Below, in pieces: positions 36,214-46,961 of a stretch of DNA of 64,000 bases. The notes below the pieces were generated by a model that did not search any database, was not told the origin of the DNA, and saw nothing but the letters and a program-made list of their open reading frames with translations. A program made the translations under genes and the position numbers. Within the stretch, counting starts at the first letter, position 1, and each line of letters begins with the position of its first letter. Source of the stretch: Cylicocyclus nassatus (taxonomy: Eukaryota > Nematoda > Chromadorea > Rhabditida > Strongylidae). The stretch covers positions 48,300,461 through 48,364,460 of the forward strand of contig CATQJL010000001.1 in NCBI GenBank assembly GCA_958299035.1. Direction: 5' to 3'.

Positions 36214-37349
36214 TAGAATAAATAAATTGAACTCATAGCAGAGAGATTTACGCATCAATTCTTTCGACATGCTTCGGCAGATGTGATAGCTTCTCTTCCC
36301 GTCCACTGCGCCGTTTCATTATCATTGAGTACGTTCAAATTGCTTGTCGTGATCGGTGATCTGAAAATTTTGATTACTCCTTCAAAATGCACAAAGAAGT
36401 AATCTCATGAACGTATGTCTGTAAAGGACGCTCAATTTTTGGAAGTTTACATCTATCTTCCTTGGCTGCCATTTAGTAGCCAAAGTTCTCAGTGTGCACT
36501 GCTTGAAGGCGGATCCTTCAAAATATATTATCGCACTAACTAAGATCGAGATTTGTCGTTGTTGTTTCATAGTCGTCTGTGTCTTCTCACAATCAGTAAA
36601 TTCAACGGTTCTCGCAAGACGTAAGTGCGTTACTCAATTGGTCTCATTCAAAAACCATTTGAAATATGAATCATTGACAGCGTTGAACATAAAAAGTGGA
36701 GTTTTACTAATAATGGGAGTGCATTATAGTTATAGCTCCACTAGATCTCCCATTCATTGTCCAAATCGTAGAAATTTGGCTTTGACTGATATGCTGCATC
36801 TCATTGCAAGAATTTCTAAAAACAAGTCAGCAGCTTCATGAATTACTGAACACTTCGCTTACTTCATAAACGCGTTGTTAAATGTTCTATCCTGGCGTTT
36901 TCTGCAGATAAGAGCTGCTGCCTTCTCCATAATCAGTATTTTCCTGTCACACAATCGTATAAAGTACCTATCACATAGAACATTTCCTTCTATGATGTCT
37001 TCAACACCGAAATCCAGCGCTCACGTTTGCTGATTAGAAGATGCCAAATAATAGAAGGTGCAGTTCCTTCCCCTAGACTGATCAAACAAAACAAGCAATG
37101 AGACGTACCCGAAACACATCAGTAACTAAAAAAGGCTTCGATAGTGAACGAGTTTTGACAAAGATAAATATTTCACTGTTCAAACCAAAAAATGAAAGAG
37201 TAAAGTCGCAAATTAAATAGAACGAGACGGCGGTTGTATAGAGCGGATGATAACGTGAATGAACTGCTCAAAAACGTGCAATCAGGCAGTAGAGATATTC
37301 GTCAATCACAAACTCCCAAATGGATTCGAAAAATAGCGTGGTGTTCATC

Positions 37350-37718
37350 AAAGGCAAGTCCAGGCAAATCTGGGCGTATGGGTTTTTCGCCTAAAAACTG
37401 GTATGAGGGTCCCAACTAAGTCGTTACCCAAGGGGCAGGGCTAGTAACTCCTTCACGGCTGAGAAATTCGTCCTTAACCCTCAGCGCCTGCGCGTGACCG
37501 TAACTTGGTTCGCTCACATTAACATTACTTCCGCGCTGGGACCCATCTCAACTCGCTCGCGAGTTAGGTCACGGAGCAGCGCGGAGTGCTCGGGGACGGA
37601 TTTCCCACCCGTGGATGCATCAATTGCGCTGCCGCTTGAGCAGCATCTTAGCTAGGACCCCCTCATTAATTTCCAAGCAAAAAACCAATGCGCCCAAATT
37701 TGTCTGGACACTGCCTAT
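37350..37718. mobile_element. MITE, AAAGGCAG-end family, copy 6
   Basis: It starts AAAGGCAAGTCCAGGCAAAT and ends AATTTGTCTGGACACTGCCTAT. Inverted ends, 369 bp, non-coding. Confidence 0.75.
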
Positions 37719-38148
37719 AAGGTCCTTGGCTTTATCGAGGTAAAATATGAGAGGTGCCCGATAGAGGCAGGTGTTTGTCCAATGCAGAAACTCAGTTTAG
37801 GCTCGCTCCAAAACTCAATATGCAATGCGTCCAGTGAGACCCGGGGTTTGTCCGTGTTTTTTTTTCTAAACCCTGGATGTTCCGATGAAATATTTAGAGC
37901 CTTCTCCCTGCGATATGGCGCCGTGGGTCGCCAACCAAGTAATCTATGGCCGCTATGATCCATTCAAAAATTTGGTCCGCGCACAGCCAAAAGTCAGCAT
38001 TAATGTCCGAGTGCTCGCCGTAATTGCCTGGAATGCACAAGATCGATGTGATTTCAATCAATTAAAAAGAAAAACTAGAAATTGATTCGCGGCACACTTC
38101 ACCTCCATAGGTTTTGTACTCCTTCCACTTGCTTAGATACTGACTATT

Positions 38149-39160
38149 AGGTTGTCCCATGAGTCTTTTCAATTTTGAATATTGATCGCAAAAGCCTTAC
38201 ACTTCCTATCTCTATTGGTTTCCAGGATACCATTTGATAGATCAAAGCGCCTTTTACAAAATGGCTTTTTTGCATTTGCACTAGCTCAGGTGCATCTCAT
38301 CTGAAATCCAAATTTTGGAAGTTTCGGATGCCAAAAAATTGAAAAAAATTTTACATTCAAAAAATGTCACGATTTTCCCACTTGCTCGCGCATATACACA
38401 TCACATCAGGCACTCATATATACCAGTGGCGTACCGAGGGGGGGCGGGGGGGGGGGGGGGCGCGCGACCCCCCCCCCCGAGAATGGGTCGCGAAATTTTT
38501 GAAAGTCACTTATATGGGTTATAAAAATGTGCAAGTGACTTGTTTATTTTTGTAAATAATTAAAATAATTTTTAAAAATTTTTAAAAAATCAAATTAGCC
38601 TTGTAAAAAAATTTTTTCGGGGGCGTGACTAACGCCACGCCCCCTTTTTCCAGATTTTAGGGGTCGGGGACCCGCAAAAGTTTTGAGAAGCACCCCAAAA
38701 AATTTTTCGGAGTGCGTGGCTAACGCCACGCACCTTCTTTAGAAAAAAATTTTTGTCGCGCCCGCTCCCCCCCCCCCCCCCCCGAGCCGAAATCCTGGGT
38801 ACGCCACTGATATATACTTATATTTTTCCCTAGCTAGGATCTAGAAATCGAAAATTTTTTGTTTTTACCAGAGTGTGCACTGTTCGTACATCGATAGACG
38901 AATACTACAAGCCTTTGGAATTATAAAACCGTATTATGAAGCTCTCTATAAGCTTTAGCTAAAGGCTGGTATTAGGTTGGCAAAAGATCGGCAATTTCAA
39001 ACGGCTTATAGAATTTTTACGAAATGATTTTAGTAAGAATGTTCAGCACTATTGAAAAGAGCAAATCAAGGGGAATCGAAAGGTCGACTGCGTTTGAGTG
39101 ACAATCATTGGTCCGTTGTAAAACTAGCAGCTCAGATGATCTGAATTGAAGTCATTAGTT
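38149..39160. mobile_element. Decayed mariner elements with a trace of transposase
   Basis: TTAGGTTGTCCCATGAGTC (38149) and TTAGGTTGGCAAAAGATCGG (about 38961) are mariner-type termini in the same orientation, so two decayed elements are likely. At about 39065-39130 the plus strand reads KGRLRLSDNHWSVVKLAAQM and then a stop. This resembles the GRP/LSD linker between the two helix-turn-helix units of mariner transposases. The first element is interrupted by the hAT-like element at 38424-38809. Confidence 0.45.
38424..38809. mobile_element. hAT-like MITE with 8-bp target duplication, second copy
   Basis: The ends CAGTGGCGTACCGAGG and GGGTACGCCACTG are inverted and flanked by ATATATAC (38416-38423 and 38810-38817). 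It shares poly-G/C runs and the GTGGCTAACGCCAC hairpins with the copy at 10505, but is longer (386 bp). Confidence 0.9.
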
Positions 39161-39825
39161 GAGATTCCGTCAGGTGTAATGACGAAGCATGCAAAGTGAA
39201 CTGCCAGTTTCCTCCGTCCACCTGCCGCATTCAACTGATTACTCCATCAGTTCACATTCAATTAGAACGTCAACTGGCAATTAGTGCGGAAATAACGATA
39301 CTCAGAGATGAGTTTCTTAGTTGCTTTGAGTTATTTACGATAACCATCGTGTTCCTAAATCTGCGCACAAAATCGGCGCAAAAGTGCACATACTTTCGGT
39401 TATGGCCTGCTTGAGAGAATTTTGAAGGCCTGCTTGAGGAAATTTTGAAGCTTCTGTGAAGTTTTTTTTGTTATTCTGTTTTCGTCTTGTGTCTTCTATG
39501 CTTGCATCTGCGAAGAAACAGTAGCAGCTAATTGAATAGAATGAACTACTTCGACAGACTTTCTCCATCTAAGTTTCATTTTCACGATTTCAGGCCTTTT
39601 TCTGCTGTTTTTCCGATTTGTTTACGGGTCACGAAGATGTCATTTTTGCCATCGCTTATTGGCTAATTTTTTTTGCTTCTAACACTTCACCGTTCATTGT
39701 AATCCTAGTAGTAAACGAGGGTCTGCTCCATGTTTCACTCATAAATTCTGTTATTCGCGCTCTATTCGTTTTACTCTGTACTCGGTTCCTTGTACTTCCG
39801 CTCTATCTCTCAACAAATGACCAAG
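39161..39825. other. No supported feature
   Basis: AT-rich sequence. Short frames only, no recognised homology. Confidence 0.4.
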
Positions 39826-41795
39826 CGTAGGATGCAGCACGCCATACCTGGGGTCGTATTGAGGGGTCACAGAGGGGGGGGGGGTGCGTCATCGAGGCGA
39901 TAGTGATGTTAGCGATAACATGATACTCGTTAACAATTTCAGTCTCCTTTATAAATTACTAGGATGGGTGTGGTGCGGAAGGCGACAATCCCCAATTTGT
40001 GCCTATCAAAAACTCTCCGGTGTCAATGTGATACCCCGGGGGACTACGGGGGTGGGGGGTGGGGGCAAAAACATTACTCAATGCCACAAGTAGAAATCCG
40101 TGGAAGTCATTGAGACGGATGATACACAGCCTCCATTTTTCGCCGATTGTCGCCTTCCGCGTGTCCTCCCCCCCCCCTACTAAGATTGATATTCTGACCT
40201 GCCGTCGTATACCCCTACAGTAAGCATAACAAAAAACTCTAAAGGCATAAGAAAATCATTTTCGTGATCAGCGTTTCAAATAACCCCTGTGGGCAAAGTT
40301 CCAGCAGTTTACCAAATATTAGGATATCCAAGTGAGGTGGTCATTTTGTTTAAGCTAACTTTGTTTCAAAGATGAGTTACCTGCTTCTTTTCTACTTATT
40401 ACAAAGTACTGCTACATCGCTACTCTCTTTAAGAATCGAACTTCGAATAACCTCCGGATTGTGAAATGAAGAGCGAGCCAAAATCTAGTTTGTATCATTT
40501 TTTGCTTGTAATATCTCGGATTAGAGAAAAACAATGAGGCTCTCACTTCTGTGATAGCTACGAGGATTAGGCTATCGAATGTATTTGTTCTTGCCACCTT
40601 CCCTCGCGATTCGCATAGTAGTGCAGACTTAGCATGTCACCGTAATTCAATATTTTTGCAGTATTTTTCATTTGCAGAGGTAAGGAAAAACGACTATATT
40701 TTTCCCTAGGAGAAACAAATTTGAATGAAATTCCTGCTACGTAGAGTAGAAGGTTTAGCAGTGATAACCATTTAAGAAAGCATATATTTGAATGAAAGGT
40801 ACGTTAATGGGGTGTGGAGCCACAGCTTTTCTGGGGTTGTGCCACACCTATTAACTTACCTCCTCCTAAGAGAATTTTGGCAACAAAATTCATACAACTC
40901 GATAGCCCGAATCTCGCAGTTTTACATGAGCAATTTGGACCTGATTCGTCCTCTTTGCTCCGAGTGAAAGTTGGTGCAAGCACAGCCACTAAAAGCGAAC
41001 AATGGGACAAACGAGATTTTGGCCTGCTCCTAATTCCTGGTTAATTGAAGCAGGACTCATATGTAATAGGATAAATATGGAGTAATGCTTTGTACTAACA
41101 AGGGAATGGTCAGAAATCGAAGTGGCCATTCCAGGCAAGCTGCATACCATTAGATGCAGCATGAAGCGCTGACTCTAAATCTGCCTTCTTTATCTGCTTG
41201 TCGCTTTTCTGGACGAAGTTATAAGCCATTAAAGACCATTATTTTGCTTAGAAATTATAAGTGAAATTCAAAATTTAGCCGTACAGAGCCTCGTTCGCCT
41301 CAATGCTGGGCCAAAACATGCAGCTAGCTTACTTAAAACTTTTGAAGCCAGAAGTCGAGCTAAAGGTGCAACAATGTGCTCAATTTCGCTGTTTTTATGT
41401 ATGATTTTTTCACAATAAAACCGCTTGTAGCTTCGTCCACAGAAGCGGGAAGCAGATAAGGAAGACGGAATCGAAGTCAGCGTTTTATACTGCATCGAAT
41501 GATATACAGCTTGTTTGGTTTGGCCACTTGGATTTCTGACCATTCCCTTGTAAGCACAAAAAGAGCCAGGTAATCTATTTTCGAAATATAGTTAATCATG
41601 TTTGGAAATGACCACTTCATTTGGGTGATCCAATACTGCAAACATTCAAAATTCGCTAAATTTTGGCCCACGGTGGTTATTTGGCATGATTATTACGAAT
41701 ATATTATGTCATGCCTGCGGAAGGCAAACAATAAGCTGGTGGGGGGGGGGGGACTGTATCCGGCGGCTGTGTGTCACACACTTGCTCGACCCTGC
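39826..41795. mobile_element. Decayed relatives of the giant hairpin family
   Basis: Scattered segments match the arms of the 24665-25788 element: CAAATAACCCCTGTGGGCAAAGT near 40276, AAAGCGAACAATGGGACAAACGAGA near 40991, and a right-end-like CACTTGCTCGACCCTG ending near 41793. Poly-G runs (39869, 41740) and CACGCC/GTGCC motifs resemble the family ends. Borders are not resolvable. Confidence 0.45.
41099..41550. mobile_element. MITE with CAAGGGAATGGTC ends
   Basis: CAAGGGAATGGTCAGAAATC at the left is perfectly inverted at the right (GATTTCTGACCATTCCCTTG). TAA flanks both ends, a probable 3-bp target duplication. It is 452 bp, inserted in an old hairpin-family copy. Confidence 0.8.
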
Positions 41796-43006
41796 TCATC
41801 AATAATCTCTTGACATCTCCAAGCACTAAGGCACCAACCACCCAGGTTTTCGACTTTCATGTTTTGATGGCTCCAGTACCTTCTCATGTCCCTAATTCCG
41901 AATATGATGTCGAGCATCCACGAGAACTCCAACAATCCCCGTTTCGGAGAGCCCGCAGGCCGGCTTTCCGTGATTGGCTGGGAGCGCACGATGGGCGGGC
42001 ATGGATGGGGAGGGCTATGCCGTCTGGGGGTCCTCGTGCATCTTCGTTATTCCGGAGCGATTTTCTTGCTTTCGAAGCGACATTTTGCTCCGCGACTTGG
42101 GCATTGGCTTGATGGGGGCCCTACTATCATATGCTGCCAAAAGCTCAAGACCCTCAACATAGGGTGGGCGGTGCCTTTAACACATGATTATAATTTCAGA
42201 ATTGCTGAGTGTTATTTTGAAGATTGCCTATCTCTTCAGTAATCAAAACATAACCAAAGGTATGTTTACCTTCAGGCTACTACGAGTGAAGGGTCATGAT
42301 GGAAATAATAGCTTTCAAACTGGCTACACAAGTAGCTACATCGTCTAGTAACAAGCTACACAAGTAGCTACATCGTCTAAGCAAAATCGATCTATCATGA
42401 GTTTTGATACAGTTCATTAAGCTCCCCTCCTCAACTAACACGAATTACTCCACTCACAAATTGTGCCTCATGAGGCGCACTGCTCAGATTCTGAACCGTA
42501 ATTGTTACTACTACTACTCATATTTTGCAAGGTGAACTAGTAAAACGCCAGTGCTACCGATATAAAAGTATGTACTGGACTTCTTTGTAACGAACGCCGA
42601 CGTTCTACCATATAACACCAATGTTCGCACAATGTCTCAGAACGACAAACTGTCTTTAGCTCAATAGAGACTATCTGAGATATTTCAATTCGGATATAAT
42701 ATTACCAACAAAAATACAAGGAACCACTTTGATCATGTGCGTGCTAAATCGCAAAAGCCAAGGCGATAAAAAAGGAGTGACTGCGGAAAAAAGGACTTGG
42801 TTTCCGTTTTCTTTTCGCTCTTTATCTTTCATTTTCATTTTCAGTACTGCTCTATGGCCGGAGAAGGGGTGCAACAACCCAAGACAAAAAATTTTGCAGG
42901 ACACAATAAGGAGGTCCATTCGAAATCCGGCTGAAGAGTAGTTGCGGAGTTTTTTTTTTCTGACAAACCTCTCCTTACCACACCCCTCAAGGAAGGGGAC
43001 AGTGGG
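41796..43006. other. No supported gene; one short tandem duplication
   Basis: 41880-42170 is GC-richer, open in several frames and unrecognised. GCTACACAAGTAGCTACATC (plus GTCTA) occurs twice in direct orientation at 42323 and 42355. The rest is AT-rich without recognised features. Confidence 0.4.
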
Positions 43007-43079
43007 ATGGGTAAGGTAATTATATCGATAACACTTTTATTATTGCACTTATCACGATCGATTACTGAGATCCCAGAAT

Positions 43080-43352
43080 CATCAAAAAAGTGGCGAACGA
43101 GAACGATCGAAGCTTATTATGGTAGAGATCTAAACTTTGAATCGGATCATTCAGCAATTTTTCAAGATGAATTTGAACTCGATAGCGACATGGGTGACGA
43201 AGAAGAAGAAGCCATTGGTGGAAGAGGAGATGGAGGAAGAGGAAGAGGAGCAGAATTGTACGAAGACGCCGAAGTTAAAGCTTGCGCGAAGAATGCGGAA
43301 GAGGATACAAGACGAGAAGGAAGATTATGTGAAAAAGAACGCATGGCAGTAG
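43080..43352 (+). pseudogene. Frameshifted remnant of an acidic/basic charged protein
   Basis: After a possible GATCCCAG acceptor, one plus frame reads WRTRTIEAYYGRDLNFESDH and an acidic DSDMGDEEEE. Near 43210 the coding character moves to another frame, reading VEEEMEEEEEEQNCTKTPKL and RMRKRIQDEKEDYVKKNAWQ before a stop. An acidic tract followed by a basic helix suits many nuclear or nucleolar proteins; the gene is not identified. The shift suggests a dead copy, in line with the two pseudogenes just downstream. A splice explanation is not excluded. Confidence 0.4.
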
Positions 43353-43432
43353 GCGTAGGAAACCCATGTCGAAGGTGGATTATGTAAAAAAGAACGCATG
43401 GCAGTAGGCGGAGGAAACCCATGTTGAAGGTG
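43323..43432. repeat. 55-bp tandem duplication
   Basis: GATTATGTGAAAAAGAACGC and the following 35 bp are repeated in tandem (units 43323-43377 and 43378-43432) with a few mismatches, duplicating the 3' end of the charged coding remnant. Confidence 0.85.
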
Positions 43433-43939
43433 AGGAATAAATAACGATCTGGTGGATGAACCGCGTGATTAAGTGAGAAGAGTGTTCATCAAGAAAATGT
43501 TAATGTTATTCTATATGTTTACAGGATCGAAGAAGTTTTTAATGAGCTAATACACACTATACATATATTCTGCGATTCTATAACATCACAGACGGTAGTA
43601 CAGTGGGAAAAGCGGAGGGCCTGGGTGGTGGAGGGAGGACACTAACAAATGTTACACGAGATGAGAACATTGCAGAATCGATCATTTCAGTCGATGAATG
43701 GAGGAATGACGCAGTTAGCTTGTTGAGTTTATCTTTTTTCTTCTTGAAAAGATAAACACATCTCACGATTTTGTTAATAATTAACTCCTCGATTGGCTGC
43801 GCAGAAAACAGAAGTACAGTAGAAAACGCTTTTGAGGAAGTGTATTCTCTATCGACCATGGTATGACGTAAACGCCGTTTACTCATTGCTTTTGGATTCA
43901 GATTGAATTTTTTTTTGTTTTGCGAATGTTTGATTCCAG

Positions 43940-44120
43940 GCACAAAAATGAACGTTTTTGAGTTCTGTCAGCCCATGCAAGTCCCAATATGTTTTGCTGC
44001 CGGTCACGATAACGGAATGATTGTTTTCAAAATTCAATATGAACGATCTGCCACTGCATCATTGAGAACCTCGTGTTCTATGTCAATGACAAGCAAATAA
44101 GACTCTGCGATCTTACCACA
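43940..44120 (+). pseudogene. Coatomer subunit alpha (COPI) fragment, broken
   Basis: Coatomer alpha is a core COPI vesicle-coat protein with an N-terminal WD40 propeller. After a TTGATTCCAG acceptor the sequence gives HKNERF, then TGA at 43959-43961 where the family has tryptophan, then VLSAHASPNM. After an extra T near 43992 the next frame gives FAAGHDNGMIVFKIQYERSA. After another shift near 44060 comes ENLVFYVNDKQIRLCDLTT. In order, these match the stretch just after the last WD repeat of the alpha subunit. The preserved splice acceptor indicates a non-processed copy. One nonsense codon and two frameshifts make it non-functional. Identification is from memory of the family. Confidence 0.75.
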
Positions 44121-44168
44121 GTGTTAGTCATATTCTCTCACTCGTCAATCGTAAGCCTGAGGTGTTGT

Positions 44169-44299
44169 CGATTCCCCAACTTTGGCGAGGCGGGATCTTG
44201 ATTTTCACCAAAGATCGATAGATCGGTATGCCTCAGCACAGGGCAACCGCAACGCAAGGCACGTTAGCGCAGCTCCCCCTCGCCAAAGTTGTGGAGTCG
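44169..44299. mobile_element. 131-bp inverted-repeat element
   Basis: CGATTCCCCAACTTTGGCGAGG and its inverse CCTCGCCAAAGTTGTGGAGTCG bound a short GC-rich interior directly after the coatomer remnant. No target duplication was identified. Confidence 0.65.
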
Positions 44300-45284
44300 C
44301 TCATATGTATTGTGCATGGCACAATTCAGGGCATTCTTCTCTATACAACCAGAAACTATCCTTTAATGTTCAAATACACAGAATTGTGTTTTTCCAATCA
44401 TCTTTTAATCTCCACTAGACTTAGAGAAGAAGTTCTCTCTTCAATCTTGTACTAATGGTCGCGAAAATTCCAAAAGTTTTAGATACTCTTTTCGCTGATG
44501 ACTCAAAGCTGTACTTTTAACCAACGAATTTAAAGTTTTGCATAAGCAATGAATCTAAAGCTTTGCATAAGAATTCCTTGAATAGTGCAACAAGTTAACT
44601 TATGGTTTGAGGTTTGAAGATGTTGCTGGTTGTGAAAAGGCCAAGATAGAAATTATGGACTATGTAAACTTTCTGAAGAACCATTAACAGATCTTGGCGC
44701 AAAAATTCCCAGCCTAAGTTATGTTTTTGAGTTCTGCGCCCTTAGATATCATGCTTCTCCAGATGCAAAATTAACTGGTCTGCACAGTACCGGTAAGACT
44801 CTGCTTGCCAAAAATTGCCGGTGAAGCTAGCTACCATTTACCACTGTGTCAAGCTCCGCATTCTTCGAACTTAATCTTATTTGTGCTTTTACATCCTCAA
44901 AATGTCATGCAAAAGACATTTTGTAGATCGTTGGCGTTGGTCCAGCTCCAGTTCTTGACATCACGTTTGCAATGTCACGAAAGAACAGCCCGTGCACTCT
45001 TTTCATTGGCAACATATTCCTATGGACGTAAGAGAGGTGGTAAAAGAGGAATGGGAGGTCATTGTGAACAGGAAAACACGCTGAATCAACTGTTAGTGGA
45101 AATAGATGGTTAGCATTTTTTTCAACTACTTCCAGTAATCTAATAACTTTTCGCGGCGATTGAGGCCTTGTCCTTTTCGGTCATTGGGTCCTTCTATCGA
45201 TTTACCGACTTTCAACCGTGTAACGAAAATGATTTTGCCACGAAAGCTTGGTACTTCCGTGAGGTTGTGATGCGTGCAAAATTA

Positions 45285-45975
45285 TTAGGTCGTACCGAAA
45301 GTTCTTGCGCACGATTTTCAAAAATTCATAACTTTTGATTTTTCCAACCGATTTGACTGCTTTTATTTTTTTATGAAAGAGCAAGTCATGCTCTTTACAA
45401 TGACATCTTAGCTGCTTGCTAACGCTGCATAGATGGGCGCGATAGAATAAAATTGGTCAAAATGCGAATTTTCTGTGTAGGGTCATAAAAAATCGGAAAC
45501 TTGCAACAAAAATCGAAGCAGTCAGTATTATAGGTTCTTCCACCAGCTCTTTCTACCTGTGCAAAGTTTGCGCTGATTGAGCGTCTCTATGAAAAGTTAT
45601 GATTTTCGCAATACAAAAGGGCTAATTTGATTTATTTTGGCATTTTTCAAGGAAATCATAACTTTTCATAGAGACGCTCAATCGGCGCAAGCTTTGCATT
45701 GTTAGAAAGAGCTGATGAAAGAACCTACAATATCGACTGCTCCGATTTTTGTTGCAAGTCTCCGATTTTTTACGATCCTACATAGAAAATTCGATTGACC
45801 AATTTTATTCTATCGCTCCTATCTATGCAACAGATGACCAGTGAGCATCAAAGATGTCATTATAAAGAGCTTGACTTACTCTTTCATACAAAAATAAAAG
45901 TAGTCAAATCGATCGGAAAAATCAAGAGTTATGAATTTTTGAAAATTGTGCGCAAGAACTTTCGGGACGACCTAA
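45285..45975. mobile_element. Mariner-like palindromic MITE inside the protease pseudogene
   Basis: TTAGGTCGTACCGAAAGTTC and its inverse (GAACTTTCGGGACGACCTAA) form the ends, flanked by TA (45283-45284 and 45976-45977). The arms are long inverted repeats (45285-45600 and 45650-45975) meeting near 45630. It is 691 bp with no transposase. The left-truncated relative at 22096-23075 has the same right end. Confidence 0.9.
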
Positions 45976-45983
45976 TATTTAAG

Positions 45984-46115
45984 GTATGATCGTTTCAACA
46001 ATTTGTGTAGAGGCGGGTTGCGGACTTTTCCTGACTTTAAGGACGAACTTGTTGAACCTCCACGTCATTTGAGTTAGCAAAACCCGCCTCTACACGAATT
46101 GTTGAGACATGATAC
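45984..46115. mobile_element. 130-bp hairpin MITE inside the protease pseudogene
   Basis: GTATGATCGTTTCAACAATT and GTGTAGAGGCGGGTT are matched inverted by AACCCGCCTCTACACGAATT and GTTGAGACATGATAC. It lies a few bases after the mariner-like element. Confidence 0.75.
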
Positions 46116-46961
46116 TTGATTGTTCAGAGCAAAGTAAAGGTGAAATCTATGTTATGCACCATTCTCTTACTAAGACTGTTTGACTATGCTTTACGATCCT
46201 GCTGCGGTCTTTGTCCTGTACCTGCTAAAAAACAACAGGAATTTATCAGTAAATTCAGTTGGAATTTAAAAAAGGAAACAAGATTAGTGCTTTTCAAGGG
46301 CGACGAAGTAGCAAATGTCCAAACACTGATTTGGTTCCTTGAATTGAAATAAACCTGAACCAGATGGCAGATTGAGTTTGCTCATATTCTGCGATTCTCC
46401 ATACGCCTCATTGAAACAAGTCAGGAAGAATGACACATTCAGTCACTTGAGAAGACTAAAAAAATTGAGTTTTCCCGACGTACCGTTCATTAGGCCATGC
46501 ATCAGAAATGGACTGTTTATAATGTGAGAGGGATGCCCGCTACATGTTGAGAGCCCCAAAATGAAACCAGCTCTTCTACCAATATTTCCGAAACGCCTTC
46601 GAGAAAAACGTGTATGAAAGTTAATCGAAAAGAAATCCAACATTAATCGGAGCAAATAAAGGAAGCATTCACCAACCAAAGTTTGCTAAGTGTGAAAAAA
46701 ATGAGTTGATCATGTTTTGCTGTTTGTGTTTTGTTAATATTGGTGTAACTCTTTGAAGAATCACGTTTCTGACGCACAGTAAAATTAGTTGACATGATAT
46801 TTTAGCAGTTTTATAAAGACCTGAAACAAAAGTCTGTACAAGCATTGGAGCCGTGCGGAGCCGGGTACACCAGCATCTTCGCATCGTTACGAATTGGACA
46901 TTTTGACAGACAGACGTACCAGTTTCTGGTATCAAAATAAGTTATAGTTTTCTATCTAAAT

